Shown: positions 8,941 to 16,085 of the stretch, piece after piece
Numbering within the stretch: the stretch's first letter is position 1
Layout of the letters: the number at the start of each line of letters is the position of its first letter
Source of the DNA: Oscillospiraceae bacterium
Lineage (GTDB): Bacteria; Bacillota; Clostridia; Oscillospirales; Oscillospiraceae
Direction: 5' to 3'
Assembly (NCBI GenBank): GCA_902779945.1
Contig: CACZDN010000008.1
Coordinates: 1-64,000, forward strand
DNA: 64,000 nt
Program-made: the position numbers and the translations under genes
Notes under the pieces: generated by a model
The model's database searches: none
The model's input: only the letters and a program-made list of their open reading frames with translations
What the model was told of the DNA's origin: nothing

Positions 8941-10296
8941 ATGAGCTATCTGATGAACAGCGGCGAGATCCTGCAGACCATCCAGATGATCAACCGGCAG
9001 CATCTCGACGTGCGCACGATCACCATGGGCATCAGCCTTCTGGACTGCGCGGATGCGGAGCTGGACGCCTGCTGCCGGAAAATCTACGACAAAATCTGCC
9101 GCTGCGCGGGGAATCTGGTGCAGACCGGCTGCGATATTGAAAACGAGTTCGGCATCCCCATCGTGAACAAGCGCATCTCCGTCACGCCCATCTCCCTCGT
9201 GGCGGCGGCCTGCGCCGCCGAGAGCTACGCGCCCCTCGCCCGCACGCTCGACCGGGCAGCGAAGGAGACCGGCGTGAACTTCATCGGCGGCTTCTCGGCC
9301 CTGGCACAGAAGGGCTTCACCGAGAGCGATCTGCGCCTCATCCGCTCCATCCCCGAGGCGCTGAGCGAAACCGAGCTCGTCTGCGGAAGCGTGAACCTCG
9401 CCTCCACGCGCTCCGGCATCAACATGGACGCAGTCCGTCTCATGGGAAGGATCATCAAGCAGACCTCGGAGCGCGGCCCCATGGGCTGCGCCAAGCTCGT
9501 GGTCTTCGCCAACGCCGTGGAGGACAACCCCTTCATGGCGGGCGCGTTCCACGGCGTGGGCGAGCCGGAGACGGTCATCAACGTGGGCGTTTCCGGCCCC
9601 GGCGTCGTGGCCCACGCACTCAAGGAGTGCAAGGGGGCGAGCTTCGACGTGGTGGCCGAGACCATCAAGCGCACCGCCTTCAAAATCACCCGCATGGGCG
9701 AGCTGGTGGCGCAGGAGGCGTCCCGCCGGCTCCAAGTTCCCTTCGGCGTGGTGGACCTGTCCCTGGCCCCCACTCCCGCCGTGGGCGACAGCGTGGCCGA
9801 GATCCTGGAGATCATGGGCCTGGAGCGCTGCGGCGGCCACGGGACGACGGCGGCGCTGGCCCTTTTGAACGACGCGGTCAAGAAGGGCGGCGTCATGGCC
9901 TCGTCCCATGTGGGCGGGCTCTCCGGTGCGTTCATCCCCGTGTCGGAGGACGCCGGCATGATCGCCTCGGCCCGGGAGGGAACGCTCTGCCTCGACAAGC
10001 TCGAGGCCATGACCTGCGTATGCTCCGTGGGGCTCGACATGATCGCGGTCCCGGGTGACACGGAGGCCGACACCATCTCCGCGATCATCGCGGACGAGGC
10101 CGCCATCGGCATGGTCAACAACAAGACCACCGCCGTGCGCATCATCCCCGTCAAGGGCAAGACCGTGGGCGACAGCGTGGACTTCGGCGGTCTCCTCGGC
10201 TCCGCGCCCATCATGCCGCTGCACACGGGCAGCGCGTCCGAATTCATCGCACGCGGCGGGCGCATCCCCGCCCCGCTGCACAGTCTGAGAAATTGA
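8941..10296 (+). CDS. PFL family protein (DUF711/UPF0210)
   Basis: 451 residues, full length for UPF0210. The family has a glycyl-radical-enzyme-like barrel but no demonstrated reaction. Features seen: GISLLDCAD near residue 30, the Gly-rich [14 protein letters not shown] segment near 200, [13 protein letters not shown] and a Gly-rich C-terminal region ending [14 protein letters not shown] start directly after the ACT-domain stop implies joint expression and perhaps a physical or regulatory link. The next gene begins 12 bases downstream. Confidence 0.9.
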   Translation: MSYLMNSGEILQTIQMINRQHLDVRTITMGISLLDCADAELDACCRKIYDKICRCAGNLVQTGCDIENEFGIPIVNKRISVTPISLVAAACAAESYAPLARTLDRAAKETGVNFIGGFSALAQKGFTESDLRLIRSIPEALSETELVCGSVNLASTRSGINMDAVRLMGRIIKQTSERGPMGCAKLVVFANAVEDNPFMAGAFHGVGEPETVINVGVSGPGVVAHALKECKGASFDVVAETIKRTAFKITRMGELVAQEASRRLQVPFGVVDLSLAPTPAVGDSVAEILEIMGLERCGGHGTTAALALLNDAVKKGGVMASSHVGGLSGAFIPVSEDAGMIASAREGTLCLDKLEAMTCVCSVGLDMIAVPGDTEADTISAIIADEAAIGMVNNKTTAVRIIPVKGKTVGDSVDFGGLLGSAPIMPLHTGSASEFIARGGRIPAPLHSLRN

Positions 10297-10308
10297 GAGA
10301 AGAAAGCC

Positions 10309-12648
10309 ATGAAGCTGAGTGAACTGAAGCCGGGCCGTTCCGCCCGTGTGACGAGCATCGGCGGCGAGGGCGCGCTGCGGCAGCATTTTCTGGACATGGG
10401 TCTCATCCCCGGCGCGGAGGTGACCATGATCCAGCTCGCCCCCCTGGGGGACCCCATGGAGCTGCGCCTGCGCGGCTATGAGCTGACACTGCGTCTCAGC
10501 GACGCGGAGAAAATCGAAATCACCGAGGCCGCGGCGGCGACGGAGCCCTCCCGCAGCGGGACGGCCCGCAAGCCCGCCGACCACCCCGGTCTGGGCGAGG
10601 AGGGCAGGTTCCATCCCCCGGGCACGGGCAACCCCCTGCCGGAGGGGACGACGCTGCGCTTCGCGCTGGTGGGCAACCAGAACTGCGGCAAGACCACGCT
10701 CTTCAACCAGCTCACGGGCTCCAACCAGCACGTGGGCAACTTCCCGGGCGTGACGGTCGACCGCAAGGACGGCGTCATCCGCGGGCACGACGATACCTCC
10801 ATCACCGACCTGCCGGGCATTTACTCCATGTCGCCCTATTCGAGCGAGGAGCTGGTCTCCCGCGACTTTGTGCTCAAAAGCAAGCCGAGCGCCATCATCA
10901 ACATCGTGGACGCGACCAATATCGAGCGCAACCTCTATCTCACCATGCAGCTTCTGGAGATGGACGTGCCCATGGTCGTCGCCCTCAACATGATGGACGA
11001 ACTGACCGGCAACGGCGGCACCGTGGACGTCAACCGCATGGAGTCCATGCTGGGGGTGCCTGTGGTGCCGATCTCCGCCGCCAAGAACCACGGCGTGGAC
11101 GAGCTTGTGCGCCATGCCGTTCACATCGCGAAATATCAGGAAAAGCCGCTGCGCCAGGACTTCTGCAGCGCGGAGGACCACGGCGGCGCGGTACACCGGG
11201 CGCTGCACGCGGTGGGCCACCTGATCGAGGACCACGCCGAGCGCGCGGGGCTGCCGCTGCGCTTTGCGGCCTCGAAGCTCATCGAGGGGGACGAGCACAT
11301 CGCGGCCCAGCTCGAGCTCGACCGCAACGAGCGCGAGCTGCTCGAGCACATCGTGCTGCAGATGGAGACGGAGCGCGGCCTCGACCGCAGCGCCGCCATA
11401 GCGGACATGCGCTTCGATTACATCGGCAGGGTCTGTCAGGCCTCCGTCATCAAGCCCCGCGAGAGCAGGGAGCACATACGCAGCCGCCGCATCGACGCGG
11501 TGCTGACCGGCAAGTATACCGCGATCCCCCTGTTCATCGGCATCATGGGGCTGGTCTTCTTCCTGACCTTCATGCTCCTCGGCCCCATCCTGCAGGACTG
11601 GCTCGCCTGCGGGATCGGGGCGCTCGGGCAGCTTGCCGCGCGCGCCATGGAGGCGGGGGACGTGAATCCCGCCATCCGCAGTCTCGTGCTGGACGGCATC
11701 TTCGAGGGCGTTGGCAGCGTGGTGAGCTTTCTGCCGCTCATCGTGACGCTGTTCTTCTTCCTGTCGCTACTGGAGGACAGCGGCTACATCGCCCGTGTGG
11801 CCTTCTTCATGGATAAGCTGCTGCGCAGGATCGGCCTTTCGGGGCGGAGCATCGTCCCCATGCTCATCGGCTTCGGCTGCACGGTGCCGGCGGTCATGTC
11901 CACCCGCACCCTGCCCAGCGACCGTGACCGGCGCATGACCATCCTGCTCACACCCTTCATGTCCTGCACGGCCAAGCTCCCGATCTACAGCTTCTTCGCG
12001 GCCGCCTTCTTCCCGCGCCGCGCCTGGCTCGTCATCACGGGGCTGTACGTGCTCGGCATCGTATGCGGCATCCTGGCGGCGCTGCTGTACAAGAAGACGC
12101 TCTTCCAGGGCGAGGCCGTGCCCTTCGTGATGGAGCTGCCGAACTACCGCCTGCCCAGCGCCAAAAACGTCGCCCTCCTGCTCTGGGAGAAGGCGAAGGA
12201 CTTTTTGCAGCGCGCCTTCTCGGTTATCCTGATCGCGACCATCGTGGTCTGGTTCCTCCAGAGCTTCGACTTCCGCTTCGACCTTGTGGAAAGCTCCCAG
12301 GACAGCATCCTCGCCTCCCTCGCGGGCTTGCTGGCGCCGGTGATGCGGCCCGTCGGCCTCGGTGACTGGCGCATCGTCACCTCGCTCATCAGCGGCTTCA
12401 TGGCCAAGGAGAGCGTGGTGTCGGTCATGGAGATGCTCTTCGCGGAGGAGGGCCTTCAGACCGCCCTCTCCACGCTGACGGCCGCGTCGCTGCTGGTGTT
12501 CAGCCTGCTCTACACGCCCTGCGTGGCGGCGGTCAGCTCCATCCGGCGCGAGCTCGGACGGCGCTGGGCGATCTGTGTGGTGCTGTGGCAGTGCGCCCTC
12601 GCCTGGGTCGCCGCGTATCTTGTGCGCCTCGTCGGCCTGCTGTTTTGA
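10309..12648 (+). CDS. feoB: Ferrous iron transporter, FeoA-FeoB fusion
   Basis: 779 residues. Residues 1-75 are a FeoA SH3-like domain (MKLSELKPGRSARV, HFLDMGLIPGAEV). After a linker comes the FeoB G domain: G1 GNQNCGKTT, G2 around GVTVDRKDG, G3 DLPGIYSM, G4 NMMDE. A helical regulatory domain follows, then about 10 membrane helices from residue ~405 with the Gate segments (FGCTVPAVMSTRTL; FMSCTAKLPIYSFF) that carry the conserved cysteines. It imports Fe(II) across the cytoplasmic membrane. FeoA fused to FeoB is known in other anaerobes. A FeoB-associated Cys-rich protein follows after eight bases. Confidence 0.95.
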   Translation: MKLSELKPGRSARVTSIGGEGALRQHFLDMGLIPGAEVTMIQLAPLGDPMELRLRGYELTLRLSDAEKIEITEAAAATEPSRSGTARKPADHPGLGEEGRFHPPGTGNPLPEGTTLRFALVGNQNCGKTTLFNQLTGSNQHVGNFPGVTVDRKDGVIRGHDDTSITDLPGIYSMSPYSSEELVSRDFVLKSKPSAIINIVDATNIERNLYLTMQLLEMDVPMVVALNMMDELTGNGGTVDVNRMESMLGVPVVPISAAKNHGVDELVRHAVHIAKYQEKPLRQDFCSAEDHGGAVHRALHAVGHLIEDHAERAGLPLRFAASKLIEGDEHIAAQLELDRNERELLEHIVLQMETERGLDRSAAIADMRFDYIGRVCQASVIKPRESREHIRSRRIDAVLTGKYTAIPLFIGIMGLVFFLTFMLLGPILQDWLACGIGALGQLAARAMEAGDVNPAIRSLVLDGIFEGVGSVVSFLPLIVTLFFFLSLLEDSGYIARVAFFMDKLLRRIGLSGRSIVPMLIGFGCTVPAVMSTRTLPSDRDRRMTILLTPFMSCTAKLPIYSFFAAAFFPRRAWLVITGLYVLGIVCGILAALLYKKTLFQGEAVPFVMELPNYRLPSAKNVALLLWEKAKDFLQRAFSVILIATIVVWFLQSFDFRFDLVESSQDSILASLAGLLAPVMRPVGLGDWRIVTSLISGFMAKESVVSVMEMLFAEEGLQTALSTLTAASLLVFSLLYTPCVAAVSSIRRELGRRWAICVVLWQCALAWVAAYLVRLVGLLF

Positions 12649-12656
12649 GGTGCGGC

Positions 12657-12809
12657 ATGAATATCTGGGATGTTCTGATCCTGCTTCTCGTGGGCCTTCT
12701 GGTGTATCTCGCGGTCCGGGCCATCCGCTCCGGGAGGGGAAGCTGCCGCTGCGGCGGCTGCGGGCATGACTGCGCAAGCTGCGCAAACCGTTGCGAGAGC
12801 CGCAAATAA
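12657..12809 (+). CDS. FeoB-associated Cys-rich membrane protein
   Basis: 50 residues from the ATG at 12657, with GAGGTGCGGC upstream. One N-terminal membrane helix (about 5-23) is followed by a cytoplasmic tail with six cysteines, including CRCGGC and CASCANRC. This is the layout of the small proteins often found after feoB in Clostridia. They are presumed to help the transporter, perhaps as metal ligands, but their action is unproven. Confidence 0.88.
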   Translation: MNIWDVLILLLVGLLVYLAVRAIRSGRGSCRCGGCGHDCASCANRCESRK

Positions 12810-12837
12810 GGACTGCAGAAAACATATACAGACGCAA

Positions 12838-12930
12838 AACCGCAGGGGCCGATCCCCGGATCGACCCGCCGAATGACGCACTGTGCTGCAAAAACGGCGG
12901 GCCGATGAAGGCATCGGCCCCTGCGGTATT
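12838..12930 (+). terminator. Nested hairpin, likely terminator of the feo unit
   Basis: ACCGCAGGGGCCGAT at about 12839-12853 pairs with ATCGGCCCCTGCGGT at 12913-12927, and an inner ATCGACCCGCCG/CGGCGGGCCGAT stem lies inside. ATTTCTTTT follows the outer arm. The structure is larger than a usual intrinsic terminator and may be another dispersed repeat serving that role. A miniature element begins at 12938. Confidence 0.5.
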
Positions 12931-12937
12931 TCTTTTA

Positions 12938-13096
12938 GGCAGCACCGCACAATCCGCCTTCGGCGTCTCCAGGAAAAATAGTGCCCTGACTTCGAGCCTT
13001 TTTCTTGCAATACACAAAGTATTCCTGCGAAAAACTGCCATTGCCAGAACCCAATTTTTCTCAGGATTCGCTCTCGCCGAATTGTGCGGTGCTGCC
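12938..13096 (+). repeat. Miniature inverted-repeat element, copy 2, full length with TTTA duplication
   Basis: 159 bp, starting GGCAGCACCGCACAATCCGCC and ending GCGGTGCTGCC. The ends are imperfect inverted repeats of about 21 bp. TTTA at 12934-12937 is repeated at 13097-13100, a 4-bp target duplication, and the right-hand TTTA contains the stop codon (complement) of the CDF gene. No protein of its own; one frame is open through it, which creates false N-terminal extensions on neighbouring genes. Confidence 0.92.
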
Positions 13097-13097
13097 T

Positions 13098-13997
13098 TTA
13101 TTTTGAGATAACTTTTTCCGCGTACGGATTGACGTGCACCATGATGTGCTTGACGCTGGGGAACTCGCGCTCGATGCGGTCGTGGACCTGTTCGGCAATG
13201 GCGTGGGCCTCGGTGAGGGAGAGGCTGCCGTCGAGGGAGATCTCGAGATCCACATAGATGCGGCTGCCGAACTCGCGGGTCTGCAGGCGGTCGACGCCCC
13301 GGACCTCCGGCTGGGCGCGCACGCAGTCGGCCAGGCGCTTTTCCGTCTCGCCGTCGCAGGCGCGGTCCACCATCTTTTCGGTCGCGTCGTGAAAGATGTC
13401 GTAGGCGGCCTTGAGGATGAAGCCGCAGATCACGAGACTTGCGATCGGCTCCATCACGGGATAGCCGAGGCGCGCCCCGGCGATGCCGATGAGCGCGCCG
13501 ACGGAGGACAGCGCGTCGCTGCGGTGGTGCCAGGCGTTGGCCATCAGGGACGGGGAGCTGAAGCGCTTTGCGCAGGCGCGGGTGTACCAGTACATGGCCT
13601 CCTTCGCCGCGATGGACACCGCCGCCGCGACCAGCGCGGCGAGCCCCGGCGCCGTCTGCCCCGACGCCCCGGCGCGTATCGTCTCCACCGCCCTGTACCC
13701 GATCAGAAGACCGGTCATCGCCAGCACGACGGAGAGGATGATCGCTGCCACGCACTCGAAGCGCTCGTGCCCGTAGGGGTGCTCCCGGTCGGCGGCGCGG
13801 ACCGAGAGCTTCACGCCGATGATGACGATGAAGCTGCTGAACACATCCGAGGCGGAGTGTACCGCGTCGCTGATCATCGCGCCGGAGTGGGCCAGGATGC
13901 CGGCGACGAGCTTGAACGCCGAGAGCGCCGTATTCCCCGCCACGCTCACCAGCGACACGCGGGTGGCGCAGCGTTCAAAATCTGTTTCCTGAGTCAA
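13098..13997 (-). CDS. Cation diffusion facilitator family metal exporter
   Basis: 299 residues from a TTG start at 13997 that follows AAGAAGGGTTTGTC. A reading frame open further upstream was rejected because it translates the miniature element at 14025. CDF exporters use proton exchange to push Zn(II), Fe(II) or Mn(II) out of the cell. The two metal-site helices show SDAVHSASDVFSS (His/Asp) and HHRSDALSS; DREHPYGHERFE marks the loop after the second helix. A C-terminal ferredoxin-like dimer domain (VRGVDRLQTREFG region) completes it. Metal specificity is not readable. It is flanked by two miniature elements. Confidence 0.92.
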   Translation of the reverse strand: MTQETDFERCATRVSLVSVAGNTALSAFKLVAGILAHSGAMISDAVHSASDVFSSFIVIIGVKLSVRAADREHPYGHERFECVAAIILSVVLAMTGLLIGYRAVETIRAGASGQTAPGLAALVAAAVSIAAKEAMYWYTRACAKRFSSPSLMANAWHHRSDALSSVGALIGIAGARLGYPVMEPIASLVICGFILKAAYDIFHDATEKMVDRACDGETEKRLADCVRAQPEVRGVDRLQTREFGSRIYVDLEISLDGSLSLTEAHAIAEQVHDRIEREFPSVKHIMVHVNPYAEKVISK

Positions 13998-14024
13998 GAC
14001 AAACCCTTCTTTTACAAATGTCAA

Positions 14025-14164
14025 GGCAATACCGCATAATTCGGCAAGAGCAGATCCTGAGAAAATTTGGGTTCTGATAAAGGCGCTTTTTCGCAGATGT
14101 ACTTTGTGTACCTCAAGAAAAAAATTTTCCAGGAGATGCCGCAGGCGGATTGCGCGGTGTTGCC
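14025..14164 (-). repeat. Miniature inverted-repeat element, copy 3, TCAA duplication
   Basis: 140 bp in the opposite orientation to copy 2, starting GGCAATACCGCATAATTCGGC and ending GCGCGGTGTTGCC. It lacks about 19 bp between the CCTCAAGAAAAA and AATTTTCCAGG segments. TCAA at 14021-14024 is repeated at 14165-14168. It lies between the PAP2 gene and the CDF start. Confidence 0.9.
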
Positions 14165-14174
14165 TCAAGCCATT

Positions 14175-14855
14175 CTATGCCGCAGGCCTCCACCGCGGCA
14201 GCCAGCAGTCCTTCCCGTAGACCACGGCCTCCGCCAGAAGTCCCACGGGGAGAGCCGCCAGCACGTCGACGGCGGAGTGCTGCTTGACAAAGCACACCGA
14301 CGCGCAGACGCCCAGCGTGAAAAGCACCGAGCCGATCTTCCACACCGCGGGCAGCCGCTCATCCTTGAGGGCGACCGAGACGATGCCCAGCGAATACGCC
14401 ACATGCAGCGAGGGGCAGACGCCGGTGCTCGTATCAAAGGAGTAGATGAAGGCCATGAGCGCGGTGAGCACGTTCTCGCGCGGGAAGACCTCGGGCCGCA
14501 GGTCCTGGCGGCTGGGCCAGAGGATGTAGCAAAGCATGGCGGCGGCCTGCGTCACTATGATGAAGCACTGGAGTTTTTTGAAGCGCTCCACATCGTAAAA
14601 CAGGGTGTAGGCCAGAGCCCCGAACACGAAGAAGTACCAGCCCACATAGAAGAACACAAACGCCTCGTTGAAGGGGATCAGGTCGTCCAGCGCACAGTGG
14701 ATCGGGCGGCAGCGCTCCGCGGGGATCAGGTTCTCCGTGATGAAGTACAGGATGAAGTAGGCGATCCAGCCGCCGAGCAGCCTGAGGTGGGCAAAGCGCG
14801 GCTCGTTCAGCTTTTTCAGGGAAAAGCCGCTGTAGTCATACGGCTGCTTTTTCAT
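14175..14855 (-). CDS. PAP2-superfamily membrane phosphatase / phosphotransferase
   Basis: 226 residues with about six membrane helices. Two of the three PAP2 motifs are clear: CPSLHVAYS (motif 2, catalytic His) near residue 147 and KQHSAVDVLAALPVG (motif 3, His and Asp) near 190; motif 1 is degenerate. It resembles the inositol-phosphorylceramide-synthase-like branch, which either dephosphorylates lipid phosphates or transfers a head group. Its start lies 20 bases inside the end of the acyltransferase gene, so the pair probably acts on one lipid intermediate. Confidence 0.8.
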   Translation of the reverse strand: MKKQPYDYSGFSLKKLNEPRFAHLRLLGGWIAYFILYFITENLIPAERCRPIHCALDDLIPFNEAFVFFYVGWYFFVFGALAYTLFYDVERFKKLQCFIIVTQAAAMLCYILWPSRQDLRPEVFPRENVLTALMAFIYSFDTSTGVCPSLHVAYSLGIVSVALKDERLPAVWKIGSVLFTLGVCASVCFVKQHSAVDVLAALPVGLLAEAVVYGKDCWLPRWRPAA

Positions 14856-15630
14856 TTCTCAGATCCTCCAGAGGGATGTTTTTGGGGTAGAGGCGCCTGG
14901 GGACGTTCGGATACGGGACCACCGTGTGCTCCGGCTGGGCGACGGCGATGTCCGTGATGGCGTCCATCAGCGCGTCGCAGATGCGGCGGCGCTCCCCGGC
15001 GATCGGGGCGTCGGGCCGGAAGCGGACCGGCTCGCCGAAGAAGAGGGTCGCAAGCCCCGGCGCGACATAGAGCGGCACAAAGCAGAGGGCCTTTCCGCTC
15101 TTCTTGTAATAAAAGCGCGCCAGGTCCACAAACTTGTCCTGAAAATCGTGGACGATGTTGTTGTGCTCGTCGTAATGCTCGGGGAAGATGACCATGCTGT
15201 ACCCCTCGGCCAGCTTCTCCATCGACGTGCGGAAGGTGGTGATGAGCCGCGTATCGTGGTAGACGGGCACGGTGTGAGCGCTGTTGAAGATCAGCAGGCA
15301 CAGCGGCGTGATCAGATGGCTCAGGAGCCTGTAAAACCAGCGGACGCCCTTCGGCTTGCCGGACCAGAAATCCTGATAGGCGTAGGCGGATACCTCCTCG
15401 CGGTGCATCATCTCTCCCGCGCACCAGACGCAGTGCGGCACGGGCATATACAGCTCCCCGGCGATGGGACCGTACATCTGGCTGTGGTTGCCGACGATGA
15501 CGCAGGGCTCGTCCGGCAGCTTCTCCGCGCCGACCAGCCGGTACTTCGGCGAAAACAGCCATACCAGAAAACGCACGAGCCTGTATGTCCAGGGCGTCTT
15601 CTTGTCGTTCAGCTTCTCAAATGCTTTCAT
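14836..15630 (-). CDS. PlsC-like acyltransferase with altered HX4D motif
   Basis: 264 residues. The fold of 1-acylglycerol-3-phosphate acyltransferases is recognisable: VIVGNHSQMYGP sits where motif I should be, and VIFPEHYDEHNN matches the FPEG motif. The catalytic His is present but the Asp of HX4D is replaced by Gly. I infer an acyl transfer role on a membrane lipid with unusual chemistry, or a related non-acyl function. GAGGTAATGTGCC precedes the start, and a promoter is visible at 15678. Co-transcribed with the PAP2 gene. Confidence 0.75.
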   Translation of the reverse strand: MKAFEKLNDKKTPWTYRLVRFLVWLFSPKYRLVGAEKLPDEPCVIVGNHSQMYGPIAGELYMPVPHCVWCAGEMMHREEVSAYAYQDFWSGKPKGVRWFYRLLSHLITPLCLLIFNSAHTVPVYHDTRLITTFRTSMEKLAEGYSMVIFPEHYDEHNNIVHDFQDKFVDLARFYYKKSGKALCFVPLYVAPGLATLFFGEPVRFRPDAPIAGERRRICDALMDAITDIAVAQPEHTVVPYPNVPRRLYPKNIPLEDLRNEKAAV

Positions 15631-15677
15631 GGCACATTACCTCAATACATGATCTTGCAAAGCGGCATATCACAATC

Positions 15678-15706
15678 ATTATACCACCGGAAAACAAAAG
15701 AATCAA
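15678..15706 (-). promoter_or_regulatory. Sigma-A-type promoter for the acyltransferase-PAP2 unit
   Basis: Read on the minus strand: TTGATT (15706-15701), a 17-base spacer and TATAAT (15683-15678), about 48 bases before the start codon. Confidence 0.65.
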
Positions 15707-15737
15707 TCGTATCGGAAGGGGCGCCACATTCGTTTCA

Positions 15738-15869
15738 CAAAAATGCCTTTGGGCATTTTTGCGAAGCGAGAAGGCTTGCAGCCTGCTGCGCGCACTCGCT
15801 TGCGGGGGACGCTCGCACACTTGCAGGCTGAGAGGTGTTTTTTGCGAGGTACACGCCCTCGCAAAAAAC
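15738..15869. repeat. Three-hairpin structured repeat, copy 1
   Basis: Hairpin CAAAAATGCC/GGCATTTTTG at 15738-15761, a middle palindrome built on CTTGCAGGCT arms (about 15772-15829), the linker GAGAGGTG and hairpin GTTTTTTGCGAGG/CCTCGCAAAAAAC at 15837-15869. The linker next to the last hairpin and the order of the parts match copies at 26089 and 62447, while the paired stem bases differ. A separate TTTTTCGCC/GGCGAAAAA hairpin follows at about 15883-15907. Confidence 0.6.
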
Positions 15870-15981
15870 AGATTGTATTGGTTTTTCGCCTTATGAGGCG
15901 AAAAATCAGAGGGGCATTGGCCCCTCTGAAGGGATTTTATGAAATGAAAGTGAAGGGGCGGCCGCGGGCGAAGCAAAGCGG

Positions 15982-16036
15982 AGACGAAGGATCTTTTTGG
16001 AGAAAGATCCTTCGTCACTTTGTTCCTCAGGATGAC
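15982..16036. repeat. GTCATYCTGAG palindromic repeat, family B, copy 2
   Basis: GACGAAGGATCTTTTTGG and its partner AGAAAGATCCTTCGTC form a long stem, followed by CTCAGGATGACA. It lies directly after the 3' end of glgA. Confidence 0.7.
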
Positions 16037-16085
16037 AAAACGGGAGACGCGTTGGGCGACACCGCAGCGGGCGGCCTTCGGGAGC

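Larger units (their letters stand above)
15707..16085. other. Gene-free, repeat-filled gap between acyltransferase and glgA
   Basis: No gene was found. The stretch holds the three-hairpin element (15738-15869), a TTTTTCGCC/GGCGAAAAA hairpin, a GAGGGGCATTGGCCCCTC palindrome with a following ATTTTATG tract (about 15909-15940) and a family B palindrome (15982-16036). Some of these probably end transcription of glgA, which finishes at 16086 on the minus strand. Confidence 0.6.

Noticed and set aside
8590-11475. A 961-codon open frame on the minus strand opposite the ACT, PFL and feoB genes
   Set aside because: It is the GC-rich shadow of three well-supported plus-strand genes, with His/Gly/Val/Ala-rich composition and no recognisable domain.
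13997-14168. Longer N-terminus for the CDF exporter (reads VHKVHLRKSAFIRTQIF)
   Set aside because: These residues are translation of the miniature element; the same peptide appears in front of other unrelated genes.
12934-14168. Composite transposon carrying the CDF gene between two miniature elements
   Set aside because: The two copies have different 4-bp duplications (TTTA and TCAA), so they inserted separately.
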